A stretch of 64,000 nucleotides of DNA from DAOUMU01 sp034409055. Lineage in GTDB: Bacteria; Chloroflexota; Anaerolineae; 4572-78; J111. Below are positions 51,855 through 59,229 of the stretch, in pieces. Made by a program: the position numbers and the translations under genes. The DNA lies in the NCBI GenBank assembly GCA_034409055.1, contig DAOUMU010000223.1:1-64000 (forward strand), in the 5' to 3' direction. The notes beneath the pieces were generated by a model that was not told the DNA's origin, made no database searches, and was given only the letters and a program-made list of their open reading frames with translations. Numbering within the stretch: position 1 is the first letter of the stretch; each line of letters begins with the position of its first letter.

Positions 51855-53681
51855 TTAGCGTACTTGGGCCGCTTGTAGATTAATCGTATCAGAATTGTCA
51901 TTAAATTTGTGGCAAGCTGGACACCGGCCCAGTTCTGGCCTGTCTTGCTGTTGTGCCTCCTGTTCGTGGCAGGTGATACAGGTGCCGTGCATCGCCTCTT
52001 TGTAACCAGCGGCATAATAATTAAACGTTGTCTCACCGGCCTGCGGCACCATCACTTCGTGACATTCTCCACAAGCTTTGGCCGTCTGAACTGTGTGTTC
52101 CCCACGGTGACACTCGACGCATGAAAGGTTACCGCCCAATTCAACCTGATGCAGCGTATGGTCGAAGATGGACGTTGGCCGGGCCATATCCTGATGACAC
52201 TCCCAGCAGGCAGTCGCCTCGTCATTGGGCTTGCTCAGGTGGTGGCAGGTCAGGCAGACATCCTCGTCGTTGGTGGTCGATTCCTGCAATTGTTCCTGGT
52301 GGGCCAGATGATCGAAATCGACCCGGTTTTGATCACGGTTGCCGTTGATCGACATGATTTCCCAACCCTGGGCAGCTTTGACCAGCATGCCCGGCAGGGA
52401 TTGTTGACCGGTGACAATGCTGACCGGCAAGGCAGCCACAACCAGGGCGATAACGAGTACAGCCAGGCCAGAACGTCGGACAACGGTACTTGTCAAGGAA
52501 GTTTCGATGTGGACAAAAGTACTCTGGTTGAATTGTGGTTGGGCATAGGGTGAGGGCCGGTGGTCGGGGACTTCTTTTTGTAAAACAGCCAGATTCTCGA
52601 GGAACAAGAAGTATATCAACCCAGCCGCAGCGGGAACAGCAAAGGCGATGGCTACTTCAAGCATCGAAGGAATATAGCTGGCCCCTTCAGGTAATCGCAT
52701 AGTCAACATACTCAATGACATTCTTTGGATGACAATACCAAAGACGGTCAGTAATCCACACGAAATCAGCCCCTCGTGATTATTGTGTATTCCGGGGATC
52801 AAGAGTAAAGTAGCCGGCAGCACGCCGCCGATCAATATTTCCGCAGCAAAGAGAAAACTTTGCCAGGAACCATCTAACCCAGCCGGAATAATACCCCGCC
52901 AGGCCAGGTCGCCTAAGCGCAAAATAAGGTAACCCCAGAGAACAAAGCCAGCTATTTTTCCAAGCTGGGCCAGGAGCTTCATATGCAGTTCCCGCTTAAA
53001 GAGCAAAGTTATAATAAAGCCATCCAACACAACGGCCATTAAGCCTAATCCAATCGAAGTGATAAAGAAGAACACCGGAATCAAGGGGCTGTACCACAAA
53101 GGATGAACGCGGAAAGGCATAATCAGGAAGAGTGAGCCCAGAGAGGACTGGTGTAGGGTAGATAGCACAATACCGGCAATCACAATCGGGATCGTTAACC
53201 GGTGGAGCATCCGCGAGACCCATTGGAAGACAGGATATTGGAACCAACGATGTTCCAGGATGACCGAACCGAATTCTAAATTTAGCACCGTGAAATAGAG
53301 CATTACGCACCAGGCAATCTCGAACATAACCGAGTGGTGCTGCCAACGAACGATGGGCATATAAATGCGCCAGGGTAAGCCCAAGTCAAACAGAAGGGAT
53401 ACGATAAAGGACCCATACCCCAAAAGGGCCATCAGAATTGCGCGTCGAACAATAGGACGATACGTCTCTAGATGAAAGATGTAGACAATCGCGGCCAGCG
53501 TAAATCCGCCTCCAGAAAGGGCAACAAAGGCTAGCTTAAAGGCAATCCACAAGCCCCAAGGTGAGGTATCGTTTAGCCCGGTGGTGTATCCCAATCCCAA
53601 CGCAAAACGCAAAATTGCGGCCAGAGTTCCAACAAAAACAAAAATCCAGAGGATATCCTTAAATGTGCGCCTATTCATCAC
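51855..53681 (-). CDS. NrfD/DsrP-type membrane subunit fused to hexaheme cytochrome c
   Basis: The 608-residue fusion has ten predicted membrane segments in residues about 10-390 of the NrfD/HybB/DsrP type (first FVFVGTLAAILRFALGLGY; GGFTLAAIVYIFHLE), then one more membrane helix (SGLAVLVIALVVAALPVSIV, about 425). The C-terminal domain of about 150 residues carries six CxxCH heme sites: CLTCH, CWECH, CVECH, CGECH, CITCH, CPACH. NrfD-type subunits exchange electrons with quinone; the heme domain should face the outside. In DsrMKJOP and Hmc complexes these are separate proteins (DsrP plus DsrJ, or HmcC plus HmcA). Its start overlaps the upstream ferredoxin subunit by 11 bases. Confidence 0.9.
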   Translation of the reverse strand: MMNRRTFKDILWIFVFVGTLAAILRFALGLGYTTGLNDTSPWGLWIAFKLAFVALSGGGFTLAAIVYIFHLETYRPIVRRAILMALLGYGSFIVSLLFDLGLPWRIYMPIVRWQHHSVMFEIAWCVMLYFTVLNLEFGSVILEHRWFQYPVFQWVSRMLHRLTIPIVIAGIVLSTLHQSSLGSLFLIMPFRVHPLWYSPLIPVFFFITSIGLGLMAVVLDGFIITLLFKRELHMKLLAQLGKIAGFVLWGYLILRLGDLAWRGIIPAGLDGSWQSFLFAAEILIGGVLPATLLLIPGIHNNHEGLISCGLLTVFGIVIQRMSLSMLTMRLPEGASYIPSMLEVAIAFAVPAAAGLIYFLFLENLAVLQKEVPDHRPSPYAQPQFNQSTFVHIETSLTSTVVRRSGLAVLVIALVVAALPVSIVTGQQSLPGMLVKAAQGWEIMSINGNRDQNRVDFDHLAHQEQLQESTTNDEDVCLTCHHLSKPNDEATACWECHQDMARPTSIFDHTLHQVELGGNLSCVECHRGEHTVQTAKACGECHEVMVPQAGETTFNYYAAGYKEAMHGTCITCHEQEAQQQDRPELGRCPACHKFNDNSDTINLQAAQVR

Positions 53682-54474
53682 TCTCCAGTCCTCCTTCCGT
53701 CTCTGTTTCTGGGTGGGATTCAGCTTCGAGGTTTGTCTGGTTAGCCATCATCCGCATACGGCGTTTGATGATCCAGTAGGGACCAACCAGCAGGGCTGTC
53801 ATCCCAAGGGTTATAGCCGGTGTTTTGTTGAGCCAGGCCCATGTCAAATCAGGTAAGGGTTCTTGCCCGGGATACCCGTTGAAGCCCAGGAAGTCCAGGG
53901 GAACGTCGGAGATATAGAGAACAGAGGTGCCCCCAACTTCGTATTCACCATAAACTTTCGGTACATATTTATCCGGAAAAGACTCCAGCCGGGAATGGGC
54001 CTCGGCCAGAAGTTTATCACGTTCACCGAAAATCGTGGCCTGCTTAGGACAGGCCTCCACGCAGGCGGGTAATTGTCCAGCCTGCAGACGCTCATAGCAC
54101 AAGGTGCATTTGCGCACGTAGGGGACAGCGCAGTCCCATTCATAGCGGGGGATACCATAAGGACAGGCCATCACACAATAGCGACAGCCCATACATTTGT
54201 TGCCGTCGTAGATTACCGGACCTTCCGGCATCTTTTGCATAGCCCCAACCGGACAAACCGAGACACAGGCCGGTTCCAGGCAATGACGACATTGTTTGCG
54301 AACGTAATGCCCGGCTGGTTGTTCCAGCACGGTTGTCCAACGCCTGGCAGACAAGCCATCAGGGCCGTCTTGGGGTGCAGGAATGTCCGGTCCCAACTCG
54401 TTGACCTGAACACAGGCATCCACGCACTTAAAGCAACCAACACATTTGGTAACGTCTGTTAGAATACCGATCAT
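53671..54474 (-). CDS. Four-cluster 4Fe-4S electron-transfer subunit (DsrO/HybA-like), membrane-anchored
   Basis: The 267-residue protein has cysteine groups for four [4Fe-4S] clusters: CVGCFKCVDAC (about 12), CRHCLEPACVSVCP (about 68), CMGCRYCVMACP (about 102) and CTLCYERLQAGQLPACVEAC (about 130). A single hydrophobic segment near the C-terminus (ITLGMTALLVGPYWII) anchors it, followed by a charged tail. No twin-arginine leader exists, unlike DsrO and HybA, so the clusters should lie on the cytosolic side. It couples the NrfD subunit to the DsrK/DsrM-like partners. It overlaps the upstream gene by ATGA. Confidence 0.92.
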   Translation of the reverse strand: MIGILTDVTKCVGCFKCVDACVQVNELGPDIPAPQDGPDGLSARRWTTVLEQPAGHYVRKQCRHCLEPACVSVCPVGAMQKMPEGPVIYDGNKCMGCRYCVMACPYGIPRYEWDCAVPYVRKCTLCYERLQAGQLPACVEACPKQATIFGERDKLLAEAHSRLESFPDKYVPKVYGEYEVGGTSVLYISDVPLDFLGFNGYPGQEPLPDLTWAWLNKTPAITLGMTALLVGPYWIIKRRMRMMANQTNLEAESHPETETEGGLESDE

Positions 54475-55175
54475 ATCTTCCTTCCTTCAGGGCCATAAAG
54501 TGTTCTGATCACGTCGGTTCCACCCTGGGGCGTGAGATGCCAGGCAATCTCTGAAGCCAACCGGATCAGGGGAAAGAGTACGCAGTGGGCGATCTTGGTA
54601 AAAGGAATTAAGATCAAAAGCACAATACCATTGAGCGTGTGAAAGAGCATCAATCCGTCATAAGGGATTGGATTCCAGGGACGGCCAGCCATGTAGCCTG
54701 ATACAAATATATTGAGTAAGAGCAACAGCAGTAGATAATCCATCACCCCACTCAATATACGCGCGCTGCGGATATATAGACGATGCAATAGCAGGTATGC
54801 TCCAGCCACAACAGCAATCAAGGTCAAACCATCCAAAACAAAGCGGGGAATGGCCGGCCAACCTATCCCCACCGTCGAGCGGAGAATATCGATATGATTT
54901 TGTAGAAAAAGCAATCCAAAAACCACGCCGAGATGAAAAACGAAGGAAGCATAGCTGTAGATGGGCCTTACCCGGTGCAAACGGTGAACGGGTAAAAGCC
55001 AGCTTAGAGTTTCTTTGATCACTTGAGCATAAGGCAAATGGCGATTTCCGGCCCGACGAATGGCAGTGATCATTCCCCAAACGGAGAGGATAACCAGTCG
55101 GGCCAGGCCCAGCACCAAGACGGCCAGGGTAAAACGGAAGACCGGACCCGTTGCAATTTCAAGCCAGGTTGGCAT
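54471..55175 (-). CDS. NarI/DsrM-type cytochrome b subunit
   Basis: The 234-residue protein has five to six membrane segments (FTLAVLVLGLARLVILSVW; FVFHLGVVFGLLFLQNHIDI; LIAVVAGAYLLLHRLYI; LLLLLLLNIFVSGYMAG; FHTLNGIVLLILIPFTKIAH). Paired His residues in FVFHLGVVFG and KIAHCVLFP fit b-heme ligation as in NarI, DsrM and HmcE. ATG 55175 is preceded by AGGAGG at 8 bases. Role: quinol/quinone side of the DsrK-like CCG protein encoded just upstream. Confidence 0.88.
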   Translation of the reverse strand: MPTWLEIATGPVFRFTLAVLVLGLARLVILSVWGMITAIRRAGNRHLPYAQVIKETLSWLLPVHRLHRVRPIYSYASFVFHLGVVFGLLFLQNHIDILRSTVGIGWPAIPRFVLDGLTLIAVVAGAYLLLHRLYIRSARILSGVMDYLLLLLLLNIFVSGYMAGRPWNPIPYDGLMLFHTLNGIVLLILIPFTKIAHCVLFPLIRLASEIAWHLTPQGGTDVIRTLYGPEGRKI

Positions 55176-55206
55176 GATGCTTTGACCTCCTAACCAGATG
55201 AGTAAT

Positions 55207-56598
55207 CTATAGTTTGATTGCCCGCAAAACCAATTCGTGTACGCCGGCAATTTGCACAGGTAAGTCGTAATAATCCACAATCTCCCGAAGCTGCTTCTTG
55301 CAATTGGCACAGGGGGTGGCAACAATGTCAGCGCCAGTGGCTCGAATTTGTTCCGCTTTGGTTTTGCCTATAATTTCCATACGGAGATTATGGATTTCGT
55401 TCAAGGAAACCAGCCCACCGCCCCCACCGCAGCAGTAATTCTGGGTACCGTGGGGATGCATTTCCACGAAATCTTTTACAAAACTGCGTAAAATCTTACG
55501 TGGTTGATCGACGATCCAACCCGAGCGGGCGATGTTGCAAGGATCGTGATAAGTGACACGTTCTGGGACAGCATTCGGATCTAGCTGAATTTTACCTTCT
55601 TTGATTCCCTGCCAGGTCACGTCGAGGATGCTGACGACGGGTGGCGGCGGGCCATCCTGGACAAATGTCGGAATGAATTGCTTGGCTGTTCGCGCGGCAT
55701 GGCCACATTCACCAACCAAAACTTTACTAACTTTCAACCGTCGTGCTTCTGCCACCAGTTTTTTTACGATACGCTCCATAATCCAGTCGTTGTAGAACAG
55801 ACCGTAATTAATACAATCATAATAATGTGAGCTTATCGTCCACTTGATGCCTGCTGCGTGCAGGACGGCAGCATTGCCCATCAGGGTATCCGCTTCCATC
55901 AGATAGTCGCTAACCGGGGCAAAAAAGATGTACTCCACACCCTCCTGGTCAATAGGGAAGCGAACAGGAACCCCCTTCATCTCCTCCAATTCTTCTTCCA
56001 GAAACTCGATATTATCGAGCAAGGCCGGCAGGGGGATGGCTGAAGTGTTCCCCGTTTTCCCTTCCAACTGTTCCCGGACCGATACAACCAATGCCTTGGG
56101 GGCGATCCCAATTTCGCTGAGAATGTAACGACCCAGTCGAGCCATCAGCCCGTGGTCAATCCCCAGTGGACATTCAAGTTTACAGCGGCGGCAGGCTGTA
56201 CAGCGATAGAACAACTCGGCCATCTCATCAATCTGCTCTTCAGTCAGGGGAGCGTTGCCCAAGAATTGACCCCTCAGCCAGCCAGAGGTGGTAAAATGTC
56301 GCCGGTAGATGTCTAACAGTAAATTGGTACGATAACAAGGAACATCGCGTGGGTCGCCCGAGGCCTGGTAGACTTGACAACTTACGGCGCAGCGAGCACA
56401 CTTGGTACTGGTACGGGCATACATATCCAGTAAAAAACGGTAGTTACTATGGCGCAAAATTGCCGCAAAGGCAGTCAAGAAATCCTCGACCCGATCCCCA
56501 GCCGAGAGGGGGGGCTCGATATGGTAATGGTACGAGGGGATTGGATGTTGGTCTGCCTGTAAAACACTGTCTGTAGACGTTGAGAACGAACTCACCAT
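55207..56598 (-). CDS. HdrD/DsrK-type iron-sulfur protein (CCG domains), module 1
   Basis: The 463-residue protein has two N-terminal [4Fe-4S] motifs (CARCAVSCQVY, about 67; CTACRRCKLECP, about 133) and the C-terminal CCG region: HDPCNIARSG, NYCCGGGGGL and PCANCKKQL. DsrK and HdrD use such CCG clusters for disulfide/thiol chemistry, e.g. DsrC trisulfide or CoM-S-S-CoB. It precedes the DsrM-, DsrO- and DsrP/J-like genes in one operon and directly abuts the XRE-cupin regulator upstream. The substrate disulfide is unknown; no DsrC is in the window. Confidence 0.92.
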   Translation of the reverse strand: MVSSFSTSTDSVLQADQHPIPSYHYHIEPPLSAGDRVEDFLTAFAAILRHSNYRFLLDMYARTSTKCARCAVSCQVYQASGDPRDVPCYRTNLLLDIYRRHFTTSGWLRGQFLGNAPLTEEQIDEMAELFYRCTACRRCKLECPLGIDHGLMARLGRYILSEIGIAPKALVVSVREQLEGKTGNTSAIPLPALLDNIEFLEEELEEMKGVPVRFPIDQEGVEYIFFAPVSDYLMEADTLMGNAAVLHAAGIKWTISSHYYDCINYGLFYNDWIMERIVKKLVAEARRLKVSKVLVGECGHAARTAKQFIPTFVQDGPPPPVVSILDVTWQGIKEGKIQLDPNAVPERVTYHDPCNIARSGWIVDQPRKILRSFVKDFVEMHPHGTQNYCCGGGGGLVSLNEIHNLRMEIIGKTKAEQIRATGADIVATPCANCKKQLREIVDYYDLPVQIAGVHELVLRAIKL

Positions 56599-57228
56599 TT
56601 ATTCTCCTTCTAATTCTAAATCATCTAAGGCCAAATCTGGTGTGGCCTTGGTTGAAAAGACCATGATAGCTACGGCTGTATCGGAGCTTCGGTTCCGCCA
56701 GCAATGCAAAACATTACCATTGAATGAGAGACTGTCGCCCGGTCCAAGTTGATAGCTTTGACCATTTGCCTCGTATTCAATTTGACCACTCAAACATAGG
56801 ACAAACTGGTGTGAATAGACAGCAAAAAACGACTGGTCATGGTCAAGATCAGTAACATCGGGGATCGATAGATCTGTTTGAGACTGGGTAGCGTACGTCA
56901 GAGTATGCAAAGCCTGATCAGCCAACAGTTCGCCTTCTGTGGACGGCTCGCGCTTTGTGAGTTGACCAGTGCAGTGATTTTTAGCCCGGGTCAGAATAAC
57001 TTCGTTGGGGCAAACGTCCTGGAAAAAGGAACTGGCCGGCGCCCCCAGCGCAGAGGCAATTTTGCACAACGTAGCCACCGTTGGGGCTACTTCACCTCTT
57101 TCCAGGAGGCTGATCGCATTGGGCGACAGGCCACAGCCAGCAGCCAGTTGCCTGATCGTTAATTGATGCTTTTTTCTGAGGTAACGAATTTTTCGGCCGA
57201 CGTTACGCCACGACTCTCTGACTGGCAT
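56599..57228 (-). CDS. XRE-family regulator with C-terminal cupin, first gene of the redox operon
   Basis: A 209-residue protein with helix-turn-helix at about residues 12-66 (LTIRQLAAGCGLSPNAISLL and ERGEVAPTVATLCKIASALG) and a cupin_2 sensor domain (about 130-195; GQIEYEANGQSYQLGPGDSL, NVLHCWRN). Such proteins usually repress or activate in response to a small molecule or redox cue bound by the cupin. Its stop is immediately followed by the DsrK-like ATG, so regulator and complex share a transcript from the promoter at 57271-57299. A paralogue is divergently encoded 231 bases away. Confidence 0.9.
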   Translation of the reverse strand: MPVRESWRNVGRKIRYLRKKHQLTIRQLAAGCGLSPNAISLLERGEVAPTVATLCKIASALGAPASSFFQDVCPNEVILTRAKNHCTGQLTKREPSTEGELLADQALHTLTYATQSQTDLSIPDVTDLDHDQSFFAVYSHQFVLCLSGQIEYEANGQSYQLGPGDSLSFNGNVLHCWRNRSSDTAVAIMVFSTKATPDLALDDLELEGE

Positions 57229-57270
57229 GGATTACAACCTTATTGTGAAAGATGCCCCTTTATCGGCAAG

Positions 57271-57299
57271 ATTGTACCATAAAGTTGGACATCTGTCAA
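57271..57299 (-). promoter_or_regulatory. Sigma-70 promoter of the XRE-DsrK-M-O-P operon
   Basis: On the minus strand TTGACA (57299-57294) and TACAAT (57276-57271) are separated by exactly 17 bases. Transcription would start near 57264, giving a leader of about 36 bases to ATG 57228. Confidence 0.8.
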
Positions 57300-57328
57300 A
57301 TATATTAGTTGTAATGTTGTTATTTTTT

Positions 57329-57343
57329 ATTGTAAACCACAAT
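57329..57343. promoter_or_regulatory. Candidate operator ATTGT-N5-ACAAT
   Basis: A 15-bp interrupted palindrome, ATTGTAAACCACAAT, lies between the two divergent promoters. Related half sites stand nearby: ATTACAAC at 57230, ATTGTACC at 57271 (over the -10), GTTGTAAT at 57308. This spacing suits autoregulation by the XRE proteins on both sides. Confidence 0.45.
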
Positions 57344-57394
57344 TAACTGTACAATTAAAGCATAAATGTGACACGGAAAGTTTTCATAATATAC

Positions 57395-57422
57395 TTGTCA
57401 ATTGTTTCAAAAGTCATAAAAT
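57395..57422 (+). promoter_or_regulatory. Sigma-70-like promoter of the second XRE-cupin gene
   Basis: TTGTCA (57395-57400) and TAAAAT (57417-57422) with a 16-base spacer; the ATG follows at 57460. Five of six and five of six consensus bases. Confidence 0.6.
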
Positions 57423-57459
57423 TAGTTACACGGTCATCGTTTTGTTGGGAGAGAAAATA

Positions 57460-58071
57460 ATGGATGAACTAGCCTTGCTGGGAACAAAATTGCGTAACTT
57501 ACGCAAAGAGCGAAATTTATCGCAAAGAGATCTGGCCGGTCAAGCCGGTGTGTCAGCCAATGCGATTAGCCTGATCGAACGGAACGAAATTTCACCGAGC
57601 GTGGTCACGCTGCAACGCCTGGCCACTGCGCTTAACGTAAAGATTAGCTATTTCTTTGAGAGCGAGGACACCCAGGCCAATATTATCCACATCAAAGCCA
57701 GTCAGCGCCCGTCGCTGACCAGCAAAGGGGTTATGATTGCCGGTATTGGCCAGAGATTGCGGGGGCAAGAGATAGAGCCATTTTTTATCGCTCTGGCCCC
57801 TGGGGCAGAGAGTGGCCGGCAGCCGGTCATTCATGCCGGACACGAAATTGTCTGTTGCTTGCGAGGCAAGGTGGAATACGAAATTGATGGTCACATATAT
57901 TTGCTGGAAGCAGGAGACTTCTTGCTGTTCGAGGCCGAGCTACCGCACCATTGGCGAAATCCGACGGAGGAAAAAGCGGAGATGATTTTAATTCTACAAA
58001 CCCTCAACGGATCGGATGAGGCGGTGCGCAGGCATTTTGTCAGCCACCCATCGGTGACTCATCTTGGCTGA
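57460..58071 (+). CDS. XRE-family regulator with C-terminal cupin, divergent paralogue
   Basis: A 203-residue protein with helix-turn-helix LSQRDLAGQAGVSANAISLI and ERNEISPSVVTLQRLATAL, then a cupin domain with IHAGHEIVCCLRGKVEYEID, LLEAGDFLLFEAELPHHWRN. The His pattern (PVIHAGHE, LPHHW) could bind a metal. It is clearly paralogous to the regulator at 56599-57228 (shared SxNAISLxER core). ATG 57460 has GGGAGAG before it. It may regulate the DsrK-type operon, itself, or the second module. Confidence 0.9.
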   Translation: MDELALLGTKLRNLRKERNLSQRDLAGQAGVSANAISLIERNEISPSVVTLQRLATALNVKISYFFESEDTQANIIHIKASQRPSLTSKGVMIAGIGQRLRGQEIEPFFIALAPGAESGRQPVIHAGHEIVCCLRGKVEYEIDGHIYLLEAGDFLLFEAELPHHWRNPTEEKAEMILILQTLNGSDEAVRRHFVSHPSVTHLG

Positions 58072-58087
58072 GGCATTACGCCTCAAA

Positions 58088-58215
58088 AAGGGATGCGCCG
58101 GGCATAGGGATGCGCCGGGCATAGGGATGCCCGGCCTACCTCAATTATTTTTTAACCTTCATCAGTCGTTTTTGACCCGATAACGCAGGCAATAACGACT
58201 AAAGTCGTCACTACG
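58088..58215. repeat. GGGCATAGGGATGC units plus ACGACTAAAGTCGT palindrome
   Basis: Three GGGATGC-type units, two of them full CCGGGCATAGGGATGC, stand at 58088-58130 and match repeats at 20215-20260 and 51495-51544. At 58159-58215 lies the fuller copy of the palindromic repeat seen at 176-222. They separate convergent genes; no coding content. Confidence 0.75.
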
Positions 58216-58240
58216 ACAGTTTAAGCACGTTTAAATAGGC

Positions 58241-58843
58241 TTAAAACAGCAGGGTGGCAACGGCCAGGGCAATGCCCAACGCCACCAAGGACAGTAACAT
58301 AGCTATCTTAAAGGCGATTATCATCATAATCATACGGCGCTGCTCTACCCGCAACTTAAGGAGATAACGGTCGAGTACCCACCGAATCAACCGTCGGAGC
58401 CGCCCCTCGCGCAGTTCGGCGTAACGTTTGGTGTTATCGAGCCATTGCCGTACCACCTGGCGCACCGATTGGACAAACTCCTCGTCTCCAGCTTCGTCAA
58501 CCAGAAATTCCTCGTGGTAGACAAGGCGCGTTCCTCTGGCTGTGTCTTGAACCGTCCAGACAGTGTGTGTCTGGCGTCTGGTTGTCAGGCGATAAGCAAA
58601 TTTCTGGTTGGGGACGAAAGCCGTGACAATGGTGTCGTATTCTTCAACCACCTCATCGTCCGCCATCAACTTCATGTGATAACCGCTGCCTTCTTGGGGG
58701 AAATCAGGGCTTATGTCCTGAATCTCTCCCACACCCCACAAGGGACTCAATTGCACCCGCCGGTCACAGTTGGCCACAATGTTAAACACTTCCTCTCGTG
58801 GTGCATCAATGTCCACTGACTCCACAACTTTAGCTGTGCGCAT
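58241..58843 (-). CDS. SRPBCC-domain protein with C-terminal membrane anchor
   Basis: The 200-residue protein begins like polyketide-cyclase/dehydrase-type START-fold proteins (ESVDIDAPREEVFNIVAN), with EEYDTIVTAFVPNQKFAYRL and GTRLVYHEEF strands. Residues about 170-200 are a membrane helix (IAMLLSLVALGIALAVATLL). The fold binds hydrophobic ligands; no catalytic residues can be named. A 10-bp hairpin lies in its leader. Confidence 0.75.
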   Translation of the reverse strand: MRTAKVVESVDIDAPREEVFNIVANCDRRVQLSPLWGVGEIQDISPDFPQEGSGYHMKLMADDEVVEEYDTIVTAFVPNQKFAYRLTTRRQTHTVWTVQDTARGTRLVYHEEFLVDEAGDEEFVQSVRQVVRQWLDNTKRYAELREGRLRRLIRWVLDRYLLKLRVEQRRMIMMIIAFKIAMLLSLVALGIALAVATLLF

Positions 58844-58883
58844 GCTCCACCTCTAGCCCAGAATCCCAAAAACCTCTCATGAC

Positions 58884-58913
58884 GTACCGACCGCCCCAAG
58901 GGACGGTCGGTAC
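58884..58913. promoter_or_regulatory. Perfect 10-bp stem hairpin upstream of the SRPBCC gene
   Basis: GTACCGACCG and CGGTCGGTAC are exact complements around a 10-base loop, 41 bases upstream of the SRPBCC start. No T-run follows in either direction, so an operator, a leader hairpin or a small repeat is more likely than a terminator. Confidence 0.5.
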
Positions 58914-58983
58914 AAATGTGAGGGAGATAAACACTATCGTTTAGTTTAGCCCACATAACGTCTAAGTCAAGCTCTTGAGGGTT

Positions 58984-59229
58984 TTATTTTCGCCGGAGAG
59001 TTGGGCAGCCAGCGCAATTGGTGATGGTACACCCAGTACAGGCACTGCCGCCAATTGTCGACAGCCCCCCTGGCCCGTTGCTGCGGAGGGCAATTACCGG
59101 AGTAAAGACACGTCGCACCTTGTCGCCAGCGCACGACGGGCAGGTTACGTCATCGGTTCCCTGGCTTAAAGTTCGCCGCACATCAAAGCTGCGATTACAA
59201 GTTGGGCAGTAAAATTCATAAATTGGCAT
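58984..59229 (-). CDS. FmdB-family zinc ribbon protein
   Basis: An 81-residue protein with the typical start MPIYEFYCPTCNRSFD and second knuckle VTCPSCAGDKVRRVF. The C-terminus adds a Cys-rich segment, CTGCTITNCAGCP, that could hold a second metal. FmdB was named as a putative regulatory protein next to formylmethanofuran dehydrogenase genes; a biochemical role is not established. It overlaps the CbiA-like gene by 14 bases, hence the end of the same operon. Confidence 0.9.
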   Translation of the reverse strand: MPIYEFYCPTCNRSFDVRRTLSQGTDDVTCPSCAGDKVRRVFTPVIALRSNGPGGLSTIGGSACTGCTITNCAGCPTLRRK

